Assembly (NCBI RefSeq): GCF_001269655.1
Contig: NZ_LHVE01000007.1
Span: 434,001-498,000 of the forward strand
Length of the DNA: 64,000 nucleotides
DNA from: Pseudomonas thivervalensis
Lineage (GTDB): Bacteria; Pseudomonadota; Gammaproteobacteria; Pseudomonadales; Pseudomonadaceae
Reading direction: 5' to 3'
Below the pieces are notes generated by a model that saw only the letters and a list, made by a program, of their open reading frames with translations, was not told where the DNA came from and searched no databases. Each line of letters begins with the position of its first letter. Within the stretch, counting starts at the first letter, position 1. Positions 34,920-45,598 of the stretch are shown here, piece after piece. Made by a program: the position numbers and the translations under genes.

Positions 34920-35013
34920 CCTGTGGGAGCCGAGCTTGCTCGCGATGACGGCGGTACATTCAGTATGGATGCAAGCTGACAGACCGCTATCGCGAGCAAG
35001 CTCGCTCCTACAG
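34920..35013. repeat. BIME: inverted REP pair
   Basis: CTGTGGGAGCCGAGCTTGCT CGCGAT (with an extra C) and ATCGCGAGCAAGCTCGCTCC TACAG enclose about 40 bases. It occupies the middle of the 382-base region between divergent xdhA and the GntR gene. Confidence 0.9.
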
Positions 35014-35159
35014 GCTCTTCCACAGGTTCTGTTTCAGGATGAGGGCTCAAACTTTTTTGCTTATATCGTGCCAAAATCCCGCTGCAGGCCCTGCGCCATG
35101 ACGTACCGAGTGCGCTACACTGCGCCGCTTGTGCAGATCGAAGAGTTTGAAGGACAACC

Positions 35160-35819
35160 ATGACGTTCAAGGCCCCGGACAGCCTCGCCGAGCAAATCGC
35201 CCATCACCTCGCCGAACGCATCATTCGCGGCGAAATGAAACCGGGAGAGCGCATCCAGGAGCAGAAGGTCACGCTGGCGCTCAACGTCAGCCGCGGCTCG
35301 GTCCGCGAGGCCTTGCTGATCCTGGAGCGACGCCATTTGATCGCGATCCTGCCGCGCCGTGGCGCCCACGTCACCGAACTCACCGAGCACAAGGTGCGCA
35401 GCCTCTGCGCGCTGATGAGCGAGCTGTACATCCTGCTGGGCAACGCCGTGGCCCATGGCTGGAAAGAACAGGCCGACATGGCGCCGTTCGTCGCGATCCA
35501 GCAGCGTCTCAACGACGCCTACGGGCGCCAGGACATCCGCACCTTCGTCGATGAAAGCTTCAGCGTAATGCGCGCCGCCTATCCCTTCGCCAACAACCCG
35601 TACTTGCAGGAAACCGTCGAGAACCTGCAGCCAGCCATGAGCCGTGCCTATTTCCTGGCCCTGGAACAACGCAAGGCGGAAATGAGCGAGTTCCTCGACC
35701 TGTTCCAGCGCCTGCTCGCCGCCGTGCTGGCCCGTGATTTGCCGCAGATCCGCATCGTGCTCACGGCCTACGCCCAGCGCAGTTGCGATCTGGTGGTTTC
35801 TGCCCTGACGGCGGCCTGA
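35160..35819 (+). CDS. GntR-family regulator upstream of smc
   Basis: A regulator of 219 residues with a winged helix at about 8-72 (LAERIIRGEMKPGERIQEQK, LNVSRGSVREALLILERRHL, ILPRRGAHVTEL) and a helical FCD-like ligand domain at about 80-210. It lies divergent from xdhA and its stop is one base before the smc GTG, so it is read together with smc. The same neighbourhood exists in P. aeruginosa. Target and ligand are not known. Both the xdh genes and smc-zipA-ligA are possible targets by position. Confidence 0.9.
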   Translation: MTFKAPDSLAEQIAHHLAERIIRGEMKPGERIQEQKVTLALNVSRGSVREALLILERRHLIAILPRRGAHVTELTEHKVRSLCALMSELYILLGNAVAHGWKEQADMAPFVAIQQRLNDAYGRQDIRTFVDESFSVMRAAYPFANNPYLQETVENLQPAMSRAYFLALEQRKAEMSEFLDLFQRLLAAVLARDLPQIRIVLTAYAQRSCDLVVSALTAA

Positions 35820-35820
35820 C

Positions 35821-38800
35821 GTGCGGCTCAAGTGCATCAAGTTGGCGGGGTTCAAATCCTTCGTCGACCCGACCACGGTGAACTTCCCCAGTAACATGGC
35901 GGCGGTGGTCGGACCCAACGGTTGCGGCAAGTCGAACATCATCGACGCCGTGCGCTGGGTGATGGGCGAAAGTTCGGCGAAGAACCTCCGTGGCGAGTCG
36001 ATGACCGACGTCATCTTCAACGGCTCCACCAGTCGCAAACCGGTGAGCCAGGCCAGCATCGAACTGGTGTTCGATAACTCCGACGGCACCCTGGTGGGCG
36101 AGTACGCGGCCTATGCGGAAATCTCCATTCGTCGCAAAGTGACCCGCGACAGCCAGAACAGCTACTTCCTCAACGGCGCCAAGTGTCGGCGCCGGGACAT
36201 CACCGATATTTTCCTCGGCACCGGCCTGGGGCCGCGCAGTTACTCGATCATCGAGCAGGGCATGATCTCCAAGCTGATCGAGGCCAAGCCCGAAGATCTG
36301 CGCAACTTCATCGAAGAAGCCGCCGGCATTTCCAAATACAAGGAGCGCCGCCGCGAGACTGAAAACCGCATTCGTCGCACCCACGAAAACCTGGCGCGCC
36401 TGACCGACCTGCGCGAAGAACTCGAACGCCAGCTCGAACGTCTGCACCGCCAGGCCGAGGCCGCGAAGAAGTACCAGGAATACAAGGGTGAGGAGCGCCA
36501 GCTCAAGGCCCAGCTGTCGGCCCTGCGCTGGCAGGCGTTGAACGAGCAGGTCGGCCAGCGTGAGGCGATCATCGGCAACCAGGAGGTCAGCTTCGAGGCC
36601 CTGGTGGCTGAGCAGCGCAACGCCGACGCCGCTATCGAACGCCTGCGCGACGGCCACCATGACCTGTCCGAACGCTTCAATCTGGTGCAAGGGCGCTTCT
36701 ATTCCGTGGGCGGTGACATCGCCCGGGTCGAGCAGAGTATCCAGCACGGGCAGCAACGGCTGCGGCAGTTGCAGGATGACTTGAAGGAAGCCGAGCGGGC
36801 GCGCCTGGAAACCGAATCGCACCTGGGCCACGACCGTACGCTGCTGTTGACCCTCGGCGAGGAGCTGGACAGGCTGACGCCGGAGCAGGAGATTACCAGC
36901 GCCGCCGCCGAAGAGGCCGCCGCAGCCCTGGAAGAAGCCGAGCTGACCATGCATGGCTGGCAAGAGCAGTGGGACAGTTTCAACCTGGCCTCGGCCGAGC
37001 CTCGGCGCCAGGCGGAAGTCCAGCAGTCGCGCATCCAGCAGTTGGAAACCAGCATGGAGCGCCTGGCCGAACGTCAGCGTCGCCTGTCCGAAGAGCGCGC
37101 CTTGCTCGCGGCGGACCCGGAAGACGCCGCGATCCTGGAGTTGAGCGAGCAACTGGCGACCAGTGAAGCCACCCTCGAAGATTTGCAGGCCAGCGAAGAC
37201 GCCCAGGTCGAACGCCTTGAACAACTGCGCCAGGCCTTGCAACTGGCCTTGCAGAATCAGCAGCAGGGCCAGGGTGAGTTGCAGCGGCTCAATGGGCGCC
37301 TGGCTTCGCTGGAGGCCTTGCAGCAAGCGGCGCTGAACCCGGGCACGGGCACCGCTGAATGGCTGCGCGACCAGCACCTGGCCGAACGTCCGCGACTGGC
37401 CGAGGGCTTGAAGGTCGATGCCGGTTGGGAGCTGGCGGTGGAAACCGTGCTGGGGGCCGACCTGCAAGCGGTGCTGGTGGATGACTTCGGCGGCTTCGAC
37501 CTGTCGGGCTTCACTCAAGGCGATCTGCGTCTGCTCAGCCCGGCCGGCGATGGGGTACGAATCCCTGGCAGCTTATTGGACAAGGTCGAGGCCCAGGTCG
37601 ACTTGTCGCCTTGGCTGGGGCAGGTGAAGCCGGTGGACAGCCTTGAGCAGGCCTTGGCTTTGCGCGGGCAGTTGGCGGCCGGCGAAAGCCTGATCAGTCG
37701 TGACGGGTATTGGGTTGGCCGGCATTTCCTGCGGGTGCGCCGGGCCAGCGAAGCCGAGAGCGGCATGCTCGCCCGCGGCCAGGAAATCCAGCGCCTGGGC
37801 GCCGAGCGCGAAGAGCGCGAGGCCAGTGTCGAAGCCCTGGAAACCGAGTTGCAAAACCTGCGGGCGCAACAGCGTCAACAGGAAAACGGCCGCGAACACC
37901 TGCGGCGGCTGTTGCAGGATGAAGCGCGCCAGCAAGGCGAGCTCAAGGCCCAATTGTCGGCCGGCAAGGCCAAGGTTGAACAACTGGCGCTACGTCGCAC
38001 CCGCCTGGAAGAAGAAATCGCCGAACTGGGCGAGCAGCGGGCGCTGGAACACGAACAGATCGGTGAGGCGCGCTTGCAACTGCAAGATGCCCTCGATGCC
38101 ATGGCACTCGACACCGAGCAGCGCGAACTGTTGCTGGCCCAGCGTGACAGCTTGCGCGAGCGCCTGGACCGGGTACGCCAGGAAGCACGCCAGCACAAGG
38201 ATCATGCCCATCAGTTGGCGGTGCGCCTGGGCTCGCTCAAGGCCCAGCACGATTCCACGCGCCAGGCCTTGGAGCGGCTGGAAATGCAGTCCGAACGCCT
38301 GACCGAAAAACGCGAGCAGTTGAGCCTCAATCTGGAGGAGGGCGAAGCGCCGCTGGAAGAGCTGCGCCTCAAGCTCGAAGAGTTGCTCGACAAGCGCATG
38401 AGCGTCGACGAAGAGCTCAAGACGGCGCAGATCGCCCTGGAGGACGCTGACCGTGAACTGCGCGACGCCGAGAAGCGCCGCAGCCAGGCCGAGCAGCAAT
38501 CCCAGCTGATCCGTGGCCAGATGGAACAGCAGCGCATGGAGTGGCAAGCTCTGACGGTGCGGCGCAAAGCCTTGCAGGACCAGTTGCTGGAAGACGGTTA
38601 CGACCTCGACGGCGTGCTCGCCACCCTGGTGGCCGGGGCGAACGAAAAGGACGCCGAGGAAGAACTGGAACGCATTTCCCAGCGCATCCAGCGCCTGGGG
38701 GCCATCAACCTGGCGGCCATCGACGAGTACCAGCAGCAGTCCGAGCGCAAGCGCTACCTGGACGCTCAGAACGACGATCTGGTGGAAGCGCTGGAGACCC

Positions 38801-39309
38801 TGGAAAACGTCATCCGCAAGATCGACAAGGAAACCCGCAACCGCTTCAAGGATACCTTTGATCAGATCAATGGCGGTTTGCAGGCACTTTTTCCAAAAGT
38901 TTTCGGTGGCGGCAGCGCCTACTTGGAACTGACGGGCGAAGATTTACTCGATACAGGGGTGACAATCATGGCGCGTCCTCCTGGCAAGAAGAACAGCACC
39001 ATCCATTTGCTCTCCGGTGGCGAAAAGGCGCTGACCGCGCTGGCCCTGGTCTTTGCCATTTTCAAATTGAATCCGGCGCCGTTCTGCATGCTCGACGAGG
39101 TCGACGCACCATTGGACGACGCCAACGTAGGCCGTTACGCACGGCTGGTGAAGGAGATGTCTGAAACGGTGCAGTTCATTTACATCACCCACAACAAGAT
39201 CGCCATGGAAATGGCCGATCAATTGATGGGGGTGACCATGCACGAGCCGGGCTGTTCGCGACTGGTGGCAGTGGATGTGGAGGAGGCCATGGCCATGGTG
39301 GACGCCTGA
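35821..39309 (+). CDS. smc: Chromosome segregation ATPase Smc
   Basis: An SMC protein of 1162 residues. The N-terminal ATPase half has Walker A GPNGCGKSN at about 32-40. Coiled coil runs from about 165 to 480, the hinge at about 490-630 (AEWLRDQHLAERPRLAEGLK and following), and coiled coil again to about 980. The C-terminal half has the signature LSGGEKALTALALVFAIF, Walker B as FCMLDEVDAPLDD, and a terminal domain. It forms a condensin ring with ScpA and ScpB, not encoded here. It starts with GTG one base after the preceding stop, so translation is probably coupled to the GntR gene. Confidence 0.97.
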   Translation: MRLKCIKLAGFKSFVDPTTVNFPSNMAAVVGPNGCGKSNIIDAVRWVMGESSAKNLRGESMTDVIFNGSTSRKPVSQASIELVFDNSDGTLVGEYAAYAEISIRRKVTRDSQNSYFLNGAKCRRRDITDIFLGTGLGPRSYSIIEQGMISKLIEAKPEDLRNFIEEAAGISKYKERRRETENRIRRTHENLARLTDLREELERQLERLHRQAEAAKKYQEYKGEERQLKAQLSALRWQALNEQVGQREAIIGNQEVSFEALVAEQRNADAAIERLRDGHHDLSERFNLVQGRFYSVGGDIARVEQSIQHGQQRLRQLQDDLKEAERARLETESHLGHDRTLLLTLGEELDRLTPEQEITSAAAEEAAAALEEAELTMHGWQEQWDSFNLASAEPRRQAEVQQSRIQQLETSMERLAERQRRLSEERALLAADPEDAAILELSEQLATSEATLEDLQASEDAQVERLEQLRQALQLALQNQQQGQGELQRLNGRLASLEALQQAALNPGTGTAEWLRDQHLAERPRLAEGLKVDAGWELAVETVLGADLQAVLVDDFGGFDLSGFTQGDLRLLSPAGDGVRIPGSLLDKVEAQVDLSPWLGQVKPVDSLEQALALRGQLAAGESLISRDGYWVGRHFLRVRRASEAESGMLARGQEIQRLGAEREEREASVEALETELQNLRAQQRQQENGREHLRRLLQDEARQQGELKAQLSAGKAKVEQLALRRTRLEEEIAELGEQRALEHEQIGEARLQLQDALDAMALDTEQRELLLAQRDSLRERLDRVRQEARQHKDHAHQLAVRLGSLKAQHDSTRQALERLEMQSERLTEKREQLSLNLEEGEAPLEELRLKLEELLDKRMSVDEELKTAQIALEDADRELRDAEKRRSQAEQQSQLIRGQMEQQRMEWQALTVRRKALQDQLLEDGYDLDGVLATLVAGANEKDAEEELERISQRIQRLGAINLAAIDEYQQQSERKRYLDAQNDDLVEALETLENVIRKIDKETRNRFKDTFDQINGGLQALFPKVFGGGSAYLELTGEDLLDTGVTIMARPPGKKNSTIHLLSGGEKALTALALVFAIFKLNPAPFCMLDEVDAPLDDANVGRYARLVKEMSETVQFIYITHNKIAMEMADQLMGVTMHEPGCSRLVAVDVEEAMAMVDA

Positions 39310-39567
39310 AGAACCCGTTGTAGGGCTTCCACTTCGAACGCTTTAGGTAATTTTTACCCTGGGGGCTGATGTTCAATTCACAGATTGGGCACAAGCCTAT
39401 GCGACAGACGGTGTAAAGTTATCTTTGGTCGTGCTAGTTTAATGTCAATTTTTCGTATGCGTGGGCAAAACGCCATTCAGAACATAGAGTTGGCGCCACG
39501 TTTTAAAGCGGTTTGCAAATAGCTAAGCCCCTTATTTTTCAGCATTTTTATAGAGGCACGGGATTAC

Positions 39568-40413
39568 ATGGAAATCGGTCTGCGCGAGTGGCTGATCGTC
39601 ATCGGCATCATTGTCATTGCCGGTATTCTTTTCGACGGCTGGCGTCGGATGCGCGGCGGCAAGGGGAAACTGAAGTTTCGCCTGGATCGCAGCCTGTCGA
39701 ACCTGCCCGATGAGGATGACAGCGCCGAACTGCTGGGCCCGCCGCGGGTGCTGGACACCCACAAGGAACCGCAACTGGACGAACACGACTTGCCGTCGAT
39801 GAGCGCACCTGCTCGTGAACCACGGGAGTCGGGTTCCAAGCGCGGCAAGCGCAACAGCGAGCCGTCCCAGGGTGATTTGAACCTGAACCTCGACCTGGAT
39901 GGCGGGCCGAGCTTCAACAGTCGCGACGGCGACTTCCCGGACGAAAACAAGGCCCCGAGCGCCGACAAGGACCAGGCCCAGGCTGAAGAAGTGCTGGTGA
40001 TCAGCGTGATCTGCCGCGACCCGGCCGGCTTCAAGGGTCCGGCGTTGTTGCAGAACATCCTCGAAAGCGGCCTGCGCTTCGGCGAGATGGACATTTTCCA
40101 CCGTCACGAAAGCATGGCCGGCAACGGCGAGGTGCTGTTCTCCATGGCCAACGCGGTCAAGCCCGGTGTGTTCGACCTCGACGACATCGATCACTTCAGT
40201 ACCCCGGCGGTGAGCTTCTTCCTCGGTCTGCCAGGCCCACGTCATCCCAAGCAGGCCTTCGACGTGATGGTAGCCGCGGCGCGCAAGCTGTCCCAGGAGC
40301 TCAATGGCGAACTGAAGGATGACCAGCGCAGCGTGCTGACCGCCCAGACCATCGAGCACTACCGCCAGCGCATCGTCGAATTCGAGCGCCGGGCACTGAC
40401 CCAGAAGCGCTGA
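39568..40413 (+). CDS. zipA: Cell division protein ZipA
   Basis: A bitopic inner-membrane protein of 281 residues that tethers FtsZ to the membrane. The N-terminal helix is [21 protein letters not shown] charged and Pro-rich linker covers about 30-140 (RKRNSEP-like [12 protein letters not shown], then [14 protein letters not shown]). The C-terminal FtsZ-binding domain begins at about 145 ([50 protein letters not shown]). It sits between smc and ligA, the usual Pseudomonas order. The 258 bases before it hold no gene, only the likely promoter. Confidence 0.96.
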   Translation: MEIGLREWLIVIGIIVIAGILFDGWRRMRGGKGKLKFRLDRSLSNLPDEDDSAELLGPPRVLDTHKEPQLDEHDLPSMSAPAREPRESGSKRGKRNSEPSQGDLNLNLDLDGGPSFNSRDGDFPDENKAPSADKDQAQAEEVLVISVICRDPAGFKGPALLQNILESGLRFGEMDIFHRHESMAGNGEVLFSMANAVKPGVFDLDDIDHFSTPAVSFFLGLPGPRHPKQAFDVMVAAARKLSQELNGELKDDQRSVLTAQTIEHYRQRIVEFERRALTQKR

Positions 40414-40431
40414 GGCCAAGGATCGCAGACC

Positions 40432-40539
40432 CTGTAGGAGCTGCCGAAGGCTGCGATCTTTTGACCTTTCGCTTGGGATTTAAGTGTCTGGGGAAAGATC
40501 GCAGCCTCGTTGCACTCGTCAGCTCCTACGCTCCTACAG
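40432..40539. repeat. Inverted repeat of the GTAGGAGCTG family
   Basis: CTGTAGGAGCTGCCGAAGGC TGCGATCTTTTGA and the inverse AGATCGCAGCCTCGTTGCAC TCGTCAGCTCCTAC, with a short duplicated GCTCCTAC at the right end. It separates zipA and ligA. Confidence 0.9.
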
Positions 40540-40562
40540 CTCCATGCGATTGAAATATTGAG

Positions 40563-42966
<2,404 letters not shown>

Positions 42967-42980
42967 GGGTGCTCGGCTTT

Positions 42981-43111
42981 TGTGGCGAGGGAGCTTGCTC
43001 CCGCTGGGTGGCGCAGCCGCCACAATCGGGGCGACACAATGCTCCTGGTGGACCGCATTAGCCGGTTTTGCGACGGCTGCGCCGCCGAGCGGGAGCAAGC
43101 TCCCTCGCCAC
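42981..43111. repeat. Inverted repeat of the GGCGAGGGAGC family
   Basis: TGTGGCGAGGGAGCTTGCTC CCGCT and the inverse GAGCGGGAGCAAGCTCCCTC GCCAC enclose about 80 bases with smaller GGCGCAGCCGCC-type dyads. It follows the ligA stop by about 15 bases. Confidence 0.9.
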
Positions 43112-43196
43112 GGTTGATCGGCGCTATGACGCAGTGCTTTGGAACGATCATGAACCTAAGGTGATCTAGTCTTGCAGGCTCCAGGGAGAGATCGCC

Positions 43197-44357
43197 ATGT
43201 ACCGCTTCTTCGAACAACTGAGCTCACGCATCGCCGCGCCGTTCCTGGGCGATCGGTCACGTAACAGCAAGGTCTGGCCGTGCCGCTGCGGCCAGTCGTT
43301 GTTCTTTCGCAACAGCCAATGCCTGGCCTGCCTGGCGGCGCTGGGTTATCAGCCCGAGCAGAGCCGACTGACGTCCTTGCAACCCGGCGAGCAATCCGAC
43401 ACCTGGACACTGGATGCCGACCCGCAAGCCGGACTGTTCCGCCGTTGCGCCAACCTCGACACCCCGGCAGCCTGCAATTGGCTGCTGCCGGACAATGGAC
43501 GCGATACCCTGTGTATCGCCTGTAGCCTGAACCGTACTATTCCCGATCTGTCGATCCCGGAAAACCCCGAACGCTGGCGCAAGGTCGAGACCGCCAAGCG
43601 TCGGTTGGTCGCGCAATTGATTACCTTCGGCTTGCCGGTCATCCCGAAGACCGTCGACGAAAACATCGGCCTGGCTTTCGACTTCATCGGCGTCGACCCC
43701 GACGGCAAACCGCCGATGACCGGCCATGCCAGCGGGCTGATCACCCTCGACATCAAAGAGGCGGACGATGCCCATCGTGAATACGTGCGCCAGCAGATGC
43801 GTGAGCCGTATCGCACCTTGCTCGGGCATTTTCGCCATGAGGTGGGGCACTACTACTGGGACCGGCTGATTGCCAACAGCCACTGGCTCGAGGCTTTTCG
43901 CGAACTGTTCGGCGACGAGCGCGCCAGTTATGCCGACGCCCTGGAGCGGCATTACCAGCAAGGCGCGCCGCTGGATTGGCAAACCCGCTACGTCAGCGCC
44001 TACGCCACCATGCACCCGTGGGAAGACTGGGCGGAAACCTGGGCCCATTACCTGCATATGATGGACGCGGTGGACACCGCCCTGGGCTTCGGCATGAGTG
44101 CCCGGGAAATGGACTTCGACTACCAGCCGTTTCCGCCCGAGACCTTGTACGACGCCGAGCATGCAGGCGGCGCGGCTTTCCTCTCGTTCGTCAACGCCTG
44201 GATCGAACTGGCCGGTATGCTCAACGAATTGTCCCGCAGCATGGGTCAGCCGGATTTCTACCCATTCGTCGTACCGGCGGCGGTGATCACCAAACTGCAC
44301 TTCATCCATCTGGTGATTCAGGAGGAGGGTGGTCGGGCGGATGAGGTGCTGTTGTAG
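43197..44357 (+). CDS. Putative zinc-binding metallopeptidase (Peptidase_Mx type)
   Basis: A soluble protein of 386 residues. The N-terminus has a zinc-ribbon pattern, Cys29, Cys31, Cys42 and Cys45 (CRCGQSLFF, CLACLAALGY), and a further CIACSLN at about 105. At about 214-218 the motif HEVGHYYW is an HExxH zinc-protease signature, followed 60 residues later by WEDWAETWAHYLHMMDAV, which could give the third ligand. No signal peptide is visible. The gene is conserved after ligA in Pseudomonas. Proteolytic activity is not demonstrated for the family as far as I know. Confidence 0.85.
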   Translation: MYRFFEQLSSRIAAPFLGDRSRNSKVWPCRCGQSLFFRNSQCLACLAALGYQPEQSRLTSLQPGEQSDTWTLDADPQAGLFRRCANLDTPAACNWLLPDNGRDTLCIACSLNRTIPDLSIPENPERWRKVETAKRRLVAQLITFGLPVIPKTVDENIGLAFDFIGVDPDGKPPMTGHASGLITLDIKEADDAHREYVRQQMREPYRTLLGHFRHEVGHYYWDRLIANSHWLEAFRELFGDERASYADALERHYQQGAPLDWQTRYVSAYATMHPWEDWAETWAHYLHMMDAVDTALGFGMSAREMDFDYQPFPPETLYDAEHAGGAAFLSFVNAWIELAGMLNELSRSMGQPDFYPFVVPAAVITKLHFIHLVIQEEGGRADEVLL

Positions 44358-44403
44358 GTCCTGTGGCAGGAGCCTGTATCCATACCGAATGTGCCGACGC
44401 CTT

Positions 44404-44556
44404 CGCGAGCAAGCTCGCTCCCACAGGGGGCGTAGGGTATTCGCTGCTCCGGCGTCCAAGCGCAGATCCCTTGTGGGAGCGAGCTTGCTCGCGATAGCGG
44501 CCGGTCAGCCAGCATCCATGCCTGGATGTGCCAACGCTATCGCAGGCAAGCAGAGT
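44404..44556. repeat. REP elements after the metallopeptidase gene
   Basis: A left REP, CGCGAGCAAGCTCGCTCCCA CAG at 44404, and a right inverse, TGTGGGAGCGAGCTTGCTCG CGAT at 44472, form one stem-loop. A decayed third copy, CTATCGCAGGCAAGCAGAG, ends the region. Confidence 0.85.
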
Positions 44557-44605
44557 TCCTCAGCAAGTGCTTGAACATCTTCAGTTTTTAATCCGACGCG
44601 AACGG

Positions 44606-44633
44606 TTGTAACTTCTTGCCAGATAGGTACAAT
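44606..44633 (+). promoter_or_regulatory. Sigma-70 promoter of ffs
   Basis: TTGTAA at 44606-44611 and TACAAT at 44628-44633 are 16 bases apart. The start would be near 44640, giving a 5' leader of about 25 bases that RNase P removes in the E. coli counterpart. Confidence 0.65.
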
Positions 44634-44665
44634 GGCGCGGCTCGCCGTCAGGCGGGCGTCGTTAT

Positions 44666-44775
44666 GGTGACCCCATCGGTCCCCCCGCAACGATTACCCG
44701 TGAACCTGGTCAGATCCGGAAGGAAGCAGCCACAGCGGGAACATTGTGTGCCGGGGTGTGGCTGGTGGGGTTGCC
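44666..44775 (+). ncRNA. ffs: Signal recognition particle 4.5S RNA
   Basis: The highly conserved apical loop GGTCAGATCCGGAAGGAAGC AGCC is present at about 44708-44731; E. coli has GGTCAGGTCC at its start. The flanks pair over the full length: the 5' end GGTGACCCCATCGG with the 3' end CTGGTGGGGTTGCC, and CCCCGCAACG with the GTGTGCCGGGG side. About 110 bases, the expected size. It binds Ffh to target membrane proteins co-translationally. Ends are set by pairing and may be off by a few bases. Confidence 0.95.
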
Positions 44776-44908
44776 TCCATAACGCCCAAGCCTTCATTCG
44801 CAAGGTTTGCCAAATTAAAAATCTCTTTTTGTTTTGCTGATCGGTACCGATCGGTGCTTTCTGCTGTCCAGGTTTTGGTTGGACAGGGCGCAAGTGAGCG
44901 TCAAAGTG

Positions 44909-44948
44909 AAGCCGGGCCTGTCTCGCATGGACGGGCCCGGCTTTCTTT
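44909..44948 (+). terminator. Rho-independent terminator downstream of ffs
   Basis: AAGCCGGGCC and GGGCCCGGCTT enclose TGTCTCGCATGGAC-type bases and are followed by TTCTTTC. It lies 130 bases after the mature ffs end and next to the stop of the opposing XRE gene, so it may serve ffs or an unrecognised transcript. Confidence 0.75.
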
Positions 44949-44958
44949 CACATCTGCA

Positions 44959-45273
44959 TCAAGGCTTGGACAAGGCCTGGTCAACCGCTGCAATCAGCTT
45001 TCCCAGGTCCTTCGGGGTGGCTTTGTGTATGACACCGAACAGGTACGCCCGCTGTTCGTCCTCATCGGCCATGTCGGCAAAAAAGGCCTTCAGTTGCACA
45101 TCCAGCACATTGGCAAGCAGGAACAAGGCTTCGACGCTGGGGGTGTAGGTGCCGGTTTCGAAGCGGCTGATGGTTTTAGGGTCAAAACCGGTTTTTTCGC
45201 CAAGTTCAGCCTGAGTAAGCCCCGCTACTTTGCGGTAGCGTCTGATGGCCGGACCCAAACTTGAAATTTGCAT
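44959..45273 (-). CDS. XRE-family helix-turn-helix regulator
   Basis: A small DNA-binding protein of 104 residues. The HTH lies at about 8-63 (IRRYRKVAGLTQAELGEKTG, DPKTISRFETGTYTPSVEAL). The C-terminal ~40 residues (FADMADEDEQRAYLFGVIHK) have no domain I recognise. The cognate operator is unknown. A degenerate tandem repeat with small palindromes lies just upstream (45348-45467) and is a candidate site. No toxin or phage gene is next to it. Confidence 0.87.
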   Translation of the reverse strand: MQISSLGPAIRRYRKVAGLTQAELGEKTGFDPKTISRFETGTYTPSVEALFLLANVLDVQLKAFFADMADEDEQRAYLFGVIHKATPKDLGKLIAAVDQALSKP

Positions 45274-45347
45274 CGCTTAATTCCCATTTAGAATCAAGAA
45301 CTTAACGATAGATTTTCGCATTAGGCAACCGCGTGATCCATCACCTT

Positions 45348-45467
45348 GCTTTGCAAAGTGTGATGTGTTTCGTAGAATCGGCCTTTGGCGCGGGTATTTG
45401 GTGACCAGCTTTGCGAAGCTGAGGTGTGTGCAGAGACCGGGCCTTGTGTTTCTTGTCACGATACAAG
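45348..45467. repeat. Degenerate tandem repeat, 60-base period
   Basis: GCTTTGCAAAG at 45348 and GCTTTGCGAAG at 45408 are exactly 60 bases apart. The following bases also align (TGATGTGTTTCGTAGAATCGG against TGAGGTGTGTGCAGAGACCGG, with small gaps). Each unit begins with a short palindrome. It lies in the 325-base region between the XRE gene and the GGDEF-EAL gene, where I see nothing else. Confidence 0.5.
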
Positions 45468-45598
45468 GCAAGGGCTGAGCCCTCCCTTGGCACCACCGGG
45501 CCCGCGCTCCTGCTTCTCTCAAAGTGTTTGAGCCTAGTTGATTTTCGCCTGTCTTGAAGGCGGTGCAACCGCGCGCGACAAATGAGCCTGACTCATGG

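Noticed and set aside
44616..44840. Short plus-strand frame over ffs
   Set aside because: The DNA encodes the conserved 4.5S RNA; the frame is incidental.
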